38,465 bases of DNA. Source: Bacillota bacterium (GTDB lineage Bacteria; Bacillota_A; Clostridia; Christensenellales; Aristaeellaceae). The notes beneath the pieces are model-generated. The model did not search any database, was not told the origin of the DNA, and saw nothing but the letters and a program-made list of their open reading frames with translations. The stretch is from assembly GCA_023421735.1 (NCBI GenBank), contig JAEZSP010000044.1, positions 1 through 38,465 of the forward strand, given 5' to 3'. How positions within the stretch are numbered: the first letter of the stretch is position 1; each line of letters opens with the position of its first letter. Shown here in pieces: positions 7,949 to 15,581 of this stretch. The translations under genes and the position numbers were made by a program.

Positions 7949-8880
7949 ATGCCACGCTCCAAATATGTGATTTCAGCCGCCGTCATGGGGATTTCCAGCG
8001 CGCGGATGCTGTCTTCGTACTGTGCGATTTTGGTATATGCGCACAATGCGCTCGTCTTGAGGGGATGATTGAGCACGTAGGCGAGGGCGATTGCGGACGC
8101 CGAGACGCCGTACTTTTTGCCCAACACCACGGTGCGCGCGGCGCGGCGGGCATTCTCGGGCAAGTGGGTATAATAATCCGACACGGTTTGTTTGAAGCCG
8201 GCGCCCGCTTCGAACTGCGCGAAATAACCCTTGCCCTGCGACGAAAACGCCATCACGGGGAAGTCGTTTTCGCGGTACCACATCTCCTCCGTGGCGTTCA
8301 TGGGCACGTGGGTGATGTCCTTGGTGAGCGGCGGGGTGGTGAGCGCAAGGGAAAAGTGCATCTGGCTCACCGAGAGCTGTGCGAGGCCGTTTGCGCGGGC
8401 GAACGCGTTCGCCATCTGAATCCGGCCGACCGTCCAGTTGGACACGCCGACCGCGCGCGCCTTGCCTTCCCGCACCAAATGATCGAGCGTCGGCATGATC
8501 TCCTCGACCGGGATGCGCGGATCGTCGCGGTGAAGGAGGTAGAGATCCGCGTAATCGGTGCCGAACGTGCGCAGGCTTTCCTCCAGGTCGAAGCGAATTT
8601 CCGCAGGCGAAAGCCGCGAGATGTACATCTTGTCGTTGTCCGCGGGATAGCATCCCTTCATGCAGATCGTCACGTCCGCACGGATCCCCCGGCCTCTGAT
8701 GTATGTTCCGAGCATCTCATCGCATGCGCCATTGTAATACATGCGCGCGGTATCGAAGCTCCGACCGCCCAGCGCGCGGTAGCGGTCGAAGATTTCGTCC
8801 GCAACGCCCGCGCCAAACGCGTTGACGCCCATGGTGATCTGTGAAAGCCGGATGCCGCCTGTTACCTCTATTGAGTTCAT
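7945..8880 (-). CDS. Aldo/keto reductase
   Basis: The 311-residue product shows the AKR TIM-barrel signatures: catalytic tetrad candidates Asp in SFDTARMY, Tyr in MYYNGACDEMLG, Lys in TICMKG and His in LYLLHRDD, then REGKARAVGVSNW. These enzymes reduce aldehydes or ketones with NAD(P)H in the cytosol; the substrate is not readable. I chose the ATG at 8880, six bases after GGGAGG; an open frame continues upstream but overlaps the transporter gene and has no AKR character. The gene begins 13 bases after the AEC transporter stop and overlaps the aldolase start by four bases. Confidence 0.9.
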   Translation of the reverse strand: MNSIEVTGGIRLSQITMGVNAFGAGVADEIFDRYRALGGRSFDTARMYYNGACDEMLGTYIRGRGIRADVTICMKGCYPADNDKMYISRLSPAEIRFDLEESLRTFGTDYADLYLLHRDDPRIPVEEIMPTLDHLVREGKARAVGVSNWTVGRIQMANAFARANGLAQLSVSQMHFSLALTTPPLTKDITHVPMNATEEMWYRENDFPVMAFSSQGKGYFAQFEAGAGFKQTVSDYYTHLPENARRAARTVVLGKKYGVSASAIALAYVLNHPLKTSALCAYTKIAQYEDSIRALEIPMTAAEITYLERGI

Positions 8881-8893
8881 ACCGATCCTCCCA

Positions 8894-9967
8894 TCACATG
8901 AATTTGGTGATGATGAACATATAAAACGGGATAAAGACGAGGGAAAGCGCGGTGGTGAGTGCAATGCCGCCCGCCGCATACTCCTCATCCGAACCGCAGG
9001 AAGCCGCAACGATGGGCGTCTGCGCCATGACGGGCATGGACGCCTGCACGAGCAGTACATCGCGCATGAGTTTGGGGGTATTGAGAATCGACGCGCCCGT
9101 GAGGTTTGCCGCAAGGTTCACAAGCATGACAGACGCAAAGAGGAGCATGGGCGAGGCGATGAACCGCCCAACGATCACCCACTCATAGGCCTTCATCCAG
9201 CGAATGCGCTTATTGCGCACCATGCGCATGAGGATCATGCCCGTGTAAATGAGCGCAAGGGGGGTAACGAGCCGTCCGACATAGCCGGACGCATCGAGCA
9301 CAAACTTCGGCGGCACGAGGCCGATTAAAATCACGATTACGCACAGGAAGAAGACGAGCAGCGGGATCGGCAACACCTTTGTAAGCTTGGAAAGCGCGGC
9401 GCGCGCCGGGGCATAGGCCGGGTTTACGCGCGCGGAGGCATCGATGCGGCGCGCACGGAGATATTTGGGGATGGCGCGGAAACTGACCCGGTCGGTGGGC
9501 CGATCGCCGTCCTTTTGCATGATCGCGTAACCGAACGTCCAGAAGAGCGTCGTATTTGCGATATAATAAAGAAGCGTATAGGGCATGACGCTTTCGCCAA
9601 AAAGCGCCTGGGAGACGGGTACGCCGATGAAGACCGAGTTGGAAAACGCGAACATGCAGGTAAAAACGCCGATCATATGGCGCGGGAGCTTGATGAGGCG
9701 CGCGACGAGCCGGCCCAGATAAAACGTGGCGAGCATCGATAAAAATGGGATGAGGATCCCGGCAACGCTCGACAGGAGACTCTCGCGGGTGTAATTGAGG
9801 AACATATTGTTGATGATCATCGCCGGCAGGGCGATCTTGACGACCAGACGGGATACGAGTTCCGAATGCTCGTCCTTGAGCCAGCCGATCGCGTTGAGAA
9901 ACATGCCGAGGCCGATCATGACGAAAATCGTCAAAACAATCTGCACTGCACTAAGCACCTGATTCAC
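8894..9967 (-). CDS. AEC-family (auxin efflux carrier-like) transporter
   Basis: The 357-residue protein has about ten hydrophobic segments in two halves with a polar loop near the middle. Features of the AEC/bile-acid-sodium symporter-like family are visible: VKIALPAMIINNMFLN, FAFSNSVFIGVPVSQALFG and, in the second half, MPVMAQTPIVAASCG. Members move organic acids or amino acids across the inner membrane; the substrate is unknown. The start is GTG, preceded by GGAGG with a long 12-base spacer and an in-frame stop two codons upstream. It is the first gene of the operon and follows a leader with a terminator-like hairpin. Confidence 0.87.
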   Translation of the reverse strand: MNQVLSAVQIVLTIFVMIGLGMFLNAIGWLKDEHSELVSRLVVKIALPAMIINNMFLNYTRESLLSSVAGILIPFLSMLATFYLGRLVARLIKLPRHMIGVFTCMFAFSNSVFIGVPVSQALFGESVMPYTLLYYIANTTLFWTFGYAIMQKDGDRPTDRVSFRAIPKYLRARRIDASARVNPAYAPARAALSKLTKVLPIPLLVFFLCVIVILIGLVPPKFVLDASGYVGRLVTPLALIYTGMILMRMVRNKRIRWMKAYEWVIVGRFIASPMLLFASVMLVNLAANLTGASILNTPKLMRDVLLVQASMPVMAQTPIVAASCGSDEEYAAGGIALTTALSLVFIPFYMFIITKFM

Positions 9968-10003
9968 AGTTCAAAAACACCTCCGTATGGATGGGCCGCC
10001 GTA

Positions 10004-10032
10004 CAAAAACGCCTCACCCCAACGTTGAGGCG
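10004..10032 (-). terminator. Terminator-like hairpin inside the AEC operon leader (possible attenuator)
   Basis: On the minus strand CGCCTCA (10032-10026) pairs with TGAGGCG (10016-10010), followed by a five-T run (10009-10005). It lies ~90 bases after the predicted transcription start and ~40 bases before the gene, where a constitutive terminator would make no sense. The position suggests conditional termination. Confidence 0.55.
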
Positions 10033-10096
10033 AGGCACGTTCGCGGAATTCCAGTTCGCCAATCGGCAACCCTTTGGGCGATACCGGGCCCACCCG

Positions 10097-10110
10097 CGCG
10101 CATATGCGCG
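10097..10110. repeat. 14-base perfect palindrome at the transcript start of the AEC operon
   Basis: CGCGCATATGCGCG is its own reverse complement. It lies about 14 bases downstream of the minus-strand -10 box, so it could be an operator or the first hairpin of the leader. Confidence 0.5.
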
Positions 10111-10123
10111 TCATTTGTGGTTC

Positions 10124-10152
10124 ATTATACGCGCGCGGGAATGATTTGTCAA
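10124..10152 (-). promoter_or_regulatory. Consensus sigma-A promoter of the AEC-AKR-aldolase operon
   Basis: On the minus strand a perfect TTGACA (10152-10147) and a perfect TATAAT (10129-10124) are 17 bases apart. It gives a leader of roughly 150 bases before the GTG start. Such a strong promoter in front of a terminator-like hairpin fits control by attenuation. Confidence 0.9.
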
Positions 10153-10197
10153 CGAATGGTGGGCAAACGAAGGCATCGCGCAGGAATCCGCAAAAGA

Positions 10198-10226
10198 TTG
10201 CGCGAAGAGCGGTTCGATGGTATAAT
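10198..10226 (+). promoter_or_regulatory. Sigma-A promoter of the AraC-family gene
   Basis: TTGCGC (10198-10203), a 17-base spacer and TATAAT (10221-10226). The transcript has a ~125-base leader before the regulator start; this leader contains CCGTG-CCG-CACGG and no recognised riboswitch. Confidence 0.75.
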
Positions 10227-10356
10227 ACTCGGGAGGGATTTTGATTGAACATAGGGGAAAAGGAGACCGTGCCGCACGGATATCCGGCGTGTACGGCTGT
10301 GCCCCTTATCCCAAAACGGAGCATCAGCAAGCACCCGCAGGAAGGACGATAGACCG

Positions 10357-11211
10357 ATGGATCAGGCGCTCTCCAAGGGATACCTGAATGAAGATTATCG
10401 CATGTTTCATATCCGCGACAGGAGGGACGTGACATTCGACTTTCATTTCCATTCGTTTGACAAGGCGATCCTATTCCTCTCCGGGCAGGTGACGTACTGT
10501 GTCGAAGACAAGGCATACGCGCTGCGCCCGTGGGATGTGCTTCTCATCAATCACGATCAGGTACACCGCCCGATCGTCTCGCCGGATGAAATATACGACC
10601 GGGTCATCTTTTATCTCAATCCCGCCTACCTCGACCGGCAGGTGCCAATGACCGACATGTTCCGGCGTGCGGAGCAGACGCGCTACAACATCATCCGACC
10701 AGATGCGCGCGAACGGCTGGCGCTGTCCGAAATGTACATCACGCTGGAGGCGGAGCTGACAAACCCGCAATTCGGCACAGAAGCACTGAAAGACGCGCTC
10801 ATGACCCAGATCATGATTTTACTCAACCGCGTTTCGCTGCGCGGGGTCGTTGCGGGTGAAAAAACCTACATTGCCGATCCCAAAATCAGCGAGATTGTGG
10901 AATACATTCTCGGAAACCTGGCGGGCGATCTGCTCATCGAGAAGCTTGCGGAGCGCTTTTTTGTGAGCCCCTCGTTTCTCATGCACCGCTTCCGCGAGGT
11001 AACGGGCTATTCTCCGCACAACTACATCACCCTCAAGCGCATGGCACACGCGGCGGAACTGATGCGCGCCGGCACGAGCGCAACGGATGCCGCCGGTTTA
11101 TGCGGGTATGCGGATTATTCCTCGTTTTCCCGCGCATACCGCAAGCAGTATGGCGTCTCCCCCACCCAGCCCATCCCGCGCATGAGTTGCGACGACATGC
11201 CCATCGATTAA
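10357..11211 (+). CDS. AraC-family transcriptional regulator with cupin sensor domain
   Basis: The 284-residue protein has an N-terminal AraC-type cupin domain (about residues 15-110; FDFHFHSFDKAILFLSG and YALRPWDVLLINHDQVH) and a C-terminal double helix-turn-helix (about 185-280; LIEKLAERFFVSPSFLMHRF and AAGLCGYADYSSFSRAYRK). The cupin part probably binds a small ligand such as a sugar. It is divergent from the AEC transporter operon, with promoters back to back, so regulation of that operon is plausible. The start is the ATG after AGGAAGGA. Confidence 0.92.
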   Translation: MDQALSKGYLNEDYRMFHIRDRRDVTFDFHFHSFDKAILFLSGQVTYCVEDKAYALRPWDVLLINHDQVHRPIVSPDEIYDRVIFYLNPAYLDRQVPMTDMFRRAEQTRYNIIRPDARERLALSEMYITLEAELTNPQFGTEALKDALMTQIMILLNRVSLRGVVAGEKTYIADPKISEIVEYILGNLAGDLLIEKLAERFFVSPSFLMHRFREVTGYSPHNYITLKRMAHAAELMRAGTSATDAAGLCGYADYSSFSRAYRKQYGVSPTQPIPRMSCDDMPID

Positions 11212-11218
11212 TTTTGCC

Positions 11219-11284
11219 GGATTGGGACTTTTATCCAATCCGATTCGTCTAAGATTTATCTGAATCGGATCGGAGGGATTAAAA
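11219..11284 (+). promoter_or_regulatory. Two overlapping hairpins before the SH3-repeat gene
   Basis: GGATTGG (11219-11225) pairs with CCAATCC (11235-11241), while ATCCGATTC (11238-11246) pairs with GAATCGGAT (11262-11270). The two stems share bases 11238-11241, so they compete. The second ends two bases before the GGAGGG ribosome site. No T-run follows either stem. Confidence 0.5.
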
Positions 11285-12007
11285 ATGAAACTGAAAAGAC
11301 TGTCCATCCTCGCACTCGCGCTCGTCCTGGTATTTGCGGTGTTCCCCGCTGCCGCATCCGGCACAATGACGCTCAAAACGACCGCGTCGGTCAACCTGCG
11401 CACAGGCCCCGACACGAGCTACCAGAAGATAACCGCAGCTGCCTCGGGAAAAACATTCACTTACCTTGGCATCAGCAACTACGATGCAAAGGGGCGGCTG
11501 TGGCATAAAATATCCTATGATATGTCATCCGCATGGCTCTATGCGGGCTACACAAAGGTAACGGTTGACGGTACTGTGCTTTCCAATTCCGCGTTTGTCA
11601 CATCCACGGCGTCCGTAAACCTCAGGCGTGGCGCGGGCACGGGCTATACGGTTCTTGCGACGGTTCAGTCCGGTACAAAGCTCTTTTACCTCGGCGCATC
11701 CACAAAGGACAAAAACGGCCGCGTATGGTACCGGGTATCATCAAGCGTCGGTCCCGCATGGGTGTCCTCGCGCTACGCGAAGCTTTCTGGTGAAGCGGTC
11801 GAGAGCAGCCAGGTCGTGACGACAGGAACCGTATGGATGAGAACCGGCGCGGGTCTAGGCTATGCAAAGATCACGGTCATTCCCGAGAGCACGACCGTCA
11901 CTTACCTAGGCAAAACGTCCACCGACGTGCGCGGCATCAAGTGGTACAAGGTAAAATACGACGGAAAGACGGGCTGGGTGTCGTCCAAGTATTCGAAAAT
12001 CAAATAA
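11285..12007 (+). CDS. Secreted protein with three bacterial SH3 repeats
   Basis: The 240-residue product begins with a signal peptide (positive LKR, hydrophobic LSILALALVLVFAVF, likely cut after AAASG). Three SH3b repeats follow at about residues 30-95, 103-165 and 175-240; each holds a VNLR-GPG-type start or its variant (ASVNLRTGPDTSY, ASVNLRRGAGTGY, VWMRTGAGLGY) and ends with a W-V/L-x-S-K/R-Y motif. SH3b domains usually bind peptidoglycan. No catalytic domain is present, so this may be a wall-binding or decoy protein. The start follows GGAGGG. It lies 73 bases after the AraC gene. Confidence 0.85.
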   Translation: MKLKRLSILALALVLVFAVFPAAASGTMTLKTTASVNLRTGPDTSYQKITAAASGKTFTYLGISNYDAKGRLWHKISYDMSSAWLYAGYTKVTVDGTVLSNSAFVTSTASVNLRRGAGTGYTVLATVQSGTKLFYLGASTKDKNGRVWYRVSSSVGPAWVSSRYAKLSGEAVESSQVVTTGTVWMRTGAGLGYAKITVIPESTTVTYLGKTSTDVRGIKWYKVKYDGKTGWVSSKYSKIK

Positions 12008-12021
12008 AGATTTACCTGTAG

Positions 12022-12055
12022 ACGCGCCCGATTGATCCGGGCGCGTTATTTTTAT
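12022..12055 (+). terminator. Intrinsic terminator after the SH3-repeat gene
   Basis: ACGCGCCCG (12022-12030) and CGGGCGCGT (12038-12046) form a nine-base-pair stem followed by TATTTTTA. Confidence 0.88.
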
Positions 12056-12064
12056 CCGCTGATC

Positions 12065-12093
12065 TTTACGCAAGCTCCCATGCATGTTATTAT
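12065..12093 (+). promoter_or_regulatory. Likely extended -10 promoter of the MFS gene
   Basis: TTTACG (12065-12070), 17 bases, then TATTAT (12088-12093) preceded by TGT, which forms an extended -10. The start codon lies ~25-34 bases downstream. Confidence 0.5.
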
Positions 12094-12126
12094 GGTGACG
12101 TATCATTTGCGAAAGATGTGACGTCC

Positions 12127-13380
12127 ATGCGAAAGCTCCTGAACGTAAAGCGCCCCGAGATGTTCCTATTCTTCCTGTTGATCGCCTTTGCGGCGCTGGG
12201 AAACGGCTTTTCCGACTCCGTGTACAGCAACTATTTTAAGGAAGTCTATCAGGTCACGACCACGCAGCGCGGCTTCATCGAATTTCCGCGCGAGTTGCCG
12301 GGGCTTTTGTGCGCGTTTCTGATTGCCGCCCTGGGTGCGATTGGCGACGTGCGCGCGGCGATCGTGGCACAGGTGCTTGCGGGCATCGGACTGACGGTGC
12401 TGGGACTGATCACGCCGCCGTTTGCCGTCATGCTCATCTTCCTGTTCATCAATTCCACGGGCATGCATCTTTTCATGCCGCTGCGCGATTCCATCGGCAT
12501 GTCGCTTGCCGAACCTGGGCGTGTGGGCAAGCGCATGGGGCAATACGCGTCGACGCAGGCGTTTGTGGGCATGGCCGCGGGACTGATGGTGTTCATCGGC
12601 TTTCGCACCGGCTTCTTTACATTCCAGAATAATGTCCGCTGGGTCTTTCTGGTGGGCGCCATGGCGTTTCTCGTCGCGACGCTGATCGCGCTTCTCCTGT
12701 CGAAGAAATGCGGAGACGGTCTTCATACGAAGCGAAAATTCAAGCTCACGTTCCGCAAGCACTACAAATACTATTATCTCCTGACGATCCTGAAGGGCGC
12801 GCAGAAGCAGATCGCATACGTATACGGCACATGGGTCATCGTGCAGCTGCTGGAAAAGGGCGCGGACACCATGAGCATGCTTTTAATCGTCGGCAGCTTC
12901 CTGTCGATCTTCTTCATGCGGCTCATCGGTCACTGGATGGACCGGTACGGCATCAAGAAGATGATGTATCTGGACGCGCTCACCTTTATCATCATTTATG
13001 CGATTTACGGCTTTGTCGTCTGGGGCATCACGACGCACGACGTTTCGACGCTTGGCTGGTCGGTCTTTGGGGTATACGGACTTTTCATCCTCGACCGGCT
13101 GTCGATGCAGATCGGCGTGGTGAATTCCGTGTATCTGCGCTCGATCTCCTGGAATGACGCAGAGGTAACGCAGACGCTTTCGACGGGCACGTCGCTCGAC
13201 CACGTCGTCTCGATTCTTGCGGCGTTCATCTGCGGCCTCATTTGGGAAAATTTGGGCGCGCAGTGGGTCTTTTTCGTGGCGTCCATTTTCTCGCTTGGCA
13301 ACCTGTTTGTCGCAGCGCGCGTGCGTCCCGAAGAGGAAAGGGTCGTGGCCGAACAGGCGCGCGCACGATTGCAGGTTTAG
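12127..13380 (+). CDS. MFS transporter
   Basis: The product (~417 residues) has about twelve hydrophobic segments in two six-segment halves with a cytosolic loop near residues 195-225, the layout of the major facilitator superfamily. The loop after the eighth segment reads GHWMDRYGIKK, which resembles the family's G-x-x-x-D-R-x-G-x-K/R signature. Substrate cannot be inferred. The ribosome site is weak: a GTG at 12118 is an equally possible start, three codons longer. The promoter places the transcript start close to the start codon. No terminator is seen between it and the XRE gene. Confidence 0.85.
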   Translation: MRKLLNVKRPEMFLFFLLIAFAALGNGFSDSVYSNYFKEVYQVTTTQRGFIEFPRELPGLLCAFLIAALGAIGDVRAAIVAQVLAGIGLTVLGLITPPFAVMLIFLFINSTGMHLFMPLRDSIGMSLAEPGRVGKRMGQYASTQAFVGMAAGLMVFIGFRTGFFTFQNNVRWVFLVGAMAFLVATLIALLLSKKCGDGLHTKRKFKLTFRKHYKYYYLLTILKGAQKQIAYVYGTWVIVQLLEKGADTMSMLLIVGSFLSIFFMRLIGHWMDRYGIKKMMYLDALTFIIIYAIYGFVVWGITTHDVSTLGWSVFGVYGLFILDRLSMQIGVVNSVYLRSISWNDAEVTQTLSTGTSLDHVVSILAAFICGLIWENLGAQWVFFVASIFSLGNLFVAARVRPEEERVVAEQARARLQV

Positions 13381-13398
13381 AAAACCCGCCCAAAACAC

Positions 13399-13486
13399 AA
13401 GCACCCGTCGCTTGTCCGGGTCATCTCCCTGCGGTATGATATGTGCAAGGAGGCGATCTGAATGGACATGAACGCGACGGGTGCTT
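13399..13486. repeat. 13-base inverted repeat spanning the XRE promoter and start codon
   Basis: AAGCACCCGTCGC (13399-13411) and GCGACGGGTGCTT (13474-13486) are perfectly complementary. The left arm touches the -35 box; the right arm lies within codons 5-9 of the XRE gene and is followed by TTTT. It may be a pair of operator half sites, or a terminator for transcripts reading through from the MFS gene. Confidence 0.6.
13412..13440 (+). promoter_or_regulatory. Sigma-A promoter of the XRE-family gene
   Basis: TTGTCC (13412-13417), 17 bases, TATGAT (13435-13440), then AAGGAGG and the start at 13462. The transcript would begin only ~15 bases before the start codon. Confidence 0.7.
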
Positions 13487-13989
13487 TTTTGCGCGAGAGG
13501 CGCACGGTAAAGGGACTGACACAGGCAGACGTGGCGGAGCGGCTGGGAATGAGCGCACAGGCGGTTTCCAACTGGGAACGCGGGGAGACATTGCCGGACG
13601 CATCGATCCTGATGGATCTGGCGCTGATATACGAGACGTCCGTCGACCTCATCCTCGGCGGCGGGCGCGAAGCTTGGCGGTTCCGGCGGCGCGTGACGGT
13701 CGCGCAGTTGCGGGAAGTGCTCTACGCCGTCCGGCGGATGGGCGAGATTCTCGGCCGCGACCACTTCATCTACCGCACGATGATCGACGCACTCGACAGC
13801 CGCATGAATGCCGAAATTGAGCGTGCATTCTCGAACGAGAGCATCATGGACGCATACATCGGCGAATGCGCGATCGAATGCGCCAAGAACGGCGACTACA
13901 TCGATCCGAGCGACCTCAAGGCGAACCTGCATAATCAAAAGGCACTGGAGGTCACGCTCGCACGGCTGCGGGAACGAGGCATCAGGTAA
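13462..13989 (+). CDS. XRE-family transcriptional regulator
   Basis: The 175-residue protein has an N-terminal Cro/C1-type helix-turn-helix (about residues 7-65; LTQADVAERLGMSAQAVSNWERGETLPD). The rest, ~residues 75-175, is a helical region that I do not recognise, possibly for dimerisation or ligand binding. AAGGAGG precedes the ATG. A perfect 13-base inverted repeat straddles its promoter and first codons, which could reflect autoregulation. Neighbouring genes give no clear target. Confidence 0.9.
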   Translation: MDMNATGAFLRERRTVKGLTQADVAERLGMSAQAVSNWERGETLPDASILMDLALIYETSVDLILGGGREAWRFRRRVTVAQLREVLYAVRRMGEILGRDHFIYRTMIDALDSRMNAEIERAFSNESIMDAYIGECAIECAKNGDYIDPSDLKANLHNQKALEVTLARLRERGIR

Positions 13990-14100
13990 AGAAGAAAGGG
14001 GCAGGCTGAGGAGATCATTGAATTGAGCGCAGATCTGCGCGGCATTCTGGCAGAAGCGCAACGATGACAATTCGGGCATGCGCACATCGGAAGGCGCGTT

Positions 14101-14643
14101 CTATCTGGAAAAGGAGCTCTGATCCCACACATCCGGAAACCTGCCCTGCACAAACGCATGGTACGGGTTCTCCGGATGTCTTTTCAAATCCAGATTGGCG
14201 ATCAGACGTGCGACCGTTTCGCGGACATAGGCGTGATCGGCATCCGCAAGCGTTTCAAAGCGCCGCATTTCGATTTCGCCCGCGCGTTCGAGGGCGAGAA
14301 GTTCCCCGCCTACATCCACGATTTCCGCGCACGAATCAAGCGCCACCGTCCCATCCACGCCCGTTGCGAGTCCCTTTTTGTCATTGAGCGGATAATCGCC
14401 TTCGCAGGAATAGAGGTACCCCGATATGCCGCCGTAGAACGCGGCGAGCGCGCCGGGGAAAAACTCGATGTATGTGACCCTGCCGTCTAAAATCCGATAG
14501 CCCATCCACTTGCAGGGGTTACGGGCGAAATCCCAGATGTAGAGAAGGGCGACGGCGCGGCTTTTTGCCAGGTACACCTTCCCGCCCGTGCCGGGCACGA
14601 GTTCTTTCAAATTCGGCATCCGGGTGCCGTGATAGAAGGTCAC
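14101..14643 (-). CDS. Small protein with possible ADP-ribosyltransferase-like start, function unknown
   Basis: The 180-residue product begins MTFYHGTRMPNLKELVPGT and continues KVYLAKSRAVALLYIW. This YHGT...L.P...VYLA...A.A pattern resembles small proteins of the ADP-ribosyltransferase/RNA 2'-phosphotransferase-like fold, in which His and Tyr line an NAD pocket. I do not see a full catalytic set, so activity is uncertain. There is no signal peptide or membrane segment. The GTG start overlaps the sialidase-family stop by four bases (GTGA), so it is translationally coupled and is the last gene of a three-gene operon. Confidence 0.6.
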   Translation of the reverse strand: MTFYHGTRMPNLKELVPGTGGKVYLAKSRAVALLYIWDFARNPCKWMGYRILDGRVTYIEFFPGALAAFYGGISGYLYSCEGDYPLNDKKGLATGVDGTVALDSCAEIVDVGGELLALERAGEIEMRRFETLADADHAYVRETVARLIANLDLKRHPENPYHAFVQGRFPDVWDQSSFSR

Positions 14644-15581
14644 AGGCGTACGAGGCGCAGTTCCTCAACCCTCCCATTTTTCCCATGCTCGTAAAAGACG
14701 ACAAGCTTTGCGCCATCCCAGGCAATGTCCGCATATCCGCCGAGATCGTCCACATGGAAAACGGGCAGCCACGCGTCCCCATCGAGCCGTTTGACCGTGA
14801 GATTTTCCCGCGCGGTTTCGCTCCCGCAGTTGACAAAATACACATCTTCGCCCGCGCGCACCATGGAACCGAAGCACTGCGGATCGGGCAGATCGTCCGC
14901 AAGGCGGATTGCGCCGACCGTCGCGCCGCCGTCGCCGGAGATCGCGAGCGCGCGCCGATGCGTGCTCTCCCGGTGGCGGATATTGAACAGCACGCTCCCA
15001 TCGGGGCATTCCACGCACGCAGTCTCATTGGCGTCGCGGATGCCGTCGATCAGCGCGCCCGCGGACCACGTCGCGCCGCCGTCGTCGGAATAGATGCAGC
15101 CGGCAACCGAGGGATGGTGGTCGACGACATAGGCAGGCCCCTCATGCACCCGCCCATTTGCAAGCCAGACGGGCGCGACGAGTCGCCCCGTCGAGAGCCG
15201 GATGCCGTGGCCGGGTCCGGTTGCGCACACGTTCCATTCGCAGGGAAATGCGCGGTACGTTTGCGTGATTTCGGCAGGTTCCGACCAGGTTGCGCCGAAG
15301 TCCATGCTCGTGCGATGAAACGCGCGGGCGTAATTGACGTGATAGATGAGATGCGTCTTTTCGCCGTCCGCGATGAGCGTGGGGTTATTCATGGTGTCGG
15401 TTTCGTTTCCCCGGAGAAAAAAGCGAACGCCGTCCTCCCTTTGAATGAGGATGTCGATCTTGCCCCAGTCGCTTCCCGCGTCATGGCGCGCTTCACAGCA
15501 GGTGAGCGCACCCCTGGGCGTCATCACGACGCCCGGGATGCGGTACGCGGCGTATCCGTTTTCCCCCGCGTGCAAAATCAT
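14640..15581 (-). CDS. Cytoplasmic sialidase-family (BNR/Asp-box) protein
   Basis: The 313-residue protein has sialidase marks in order: the RIP-type YRIPG near residue 13, CEARHD and DILIQR, Asp boxes MDFGATW, SDDGGATW and a degenerate SGDGGAT, an ETACVECPDGSVLFNIR segment with Glu and Arg, and a possible catalytic Tyr in GGYADI. Sialidases release terminal sialic acid from glycans. There is no signal peptide, so it would act inside the cell on an imported oligosaccharide or have another glycan or lyase-like role. ATGA overlap with the upstream gene and GTGA overlap with the downstream one show tight coupling. Confidence 0.82.
   Translation of the reverse strand: MILHAGENGYAAYRIPGVVMTPRGALTCCEARHDAGSDWGKIDILIQREDGVRFFLRGNETDTMNNPTLIADGEKTHLIYHVNYARAFHRTSMDFGATWSEPAEITQTYRAFPCEWNVCATGPGHGIRLSTGRLVAPVWLANGRVHEGPAYVVDHHPSVAGCIYSDDGGATWSAGALIDGIRDANETACVECPDGSVLFNIRHRESTHRRALAISGDGGATVGAIRLADDLPDPQCFGSMVRAGEDVYFVNCGSETARENLTVKRLDGDAWLPVFHVDDLGGYADIAWDGAKLVVFYEHGKNGRVEELRLVRL

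Noticed and set aside
9998..10117. ZTP (pfl) riboswitch in the transporter leader
   Set aside because: GATTGGCG resembles one conserved part, but the CCGCCTGGGC part is missing and the downstream genes are not folate or purine genes.
10241..10400. Short frame in the AraC-gene leader starting at TTG
   Set aside because: The spacing to GGGAGGG is too short and the composition is not protein-like; it runs into the real gene in another frame.
12883..14085. 400-codon minus-strand frame opposite the MFS and XRE genes
   Set aside because: It covers two real genes on the other strand and has no recognisable domain.
14027..14122. 31-codon open stretch after the XRE gene reading WQKRNDDNSGMRTSEG and on to a stop
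   Set aside because: It looks protein-like and may be a gene relic, but it has no start with a ribosome site and is too short to assign.
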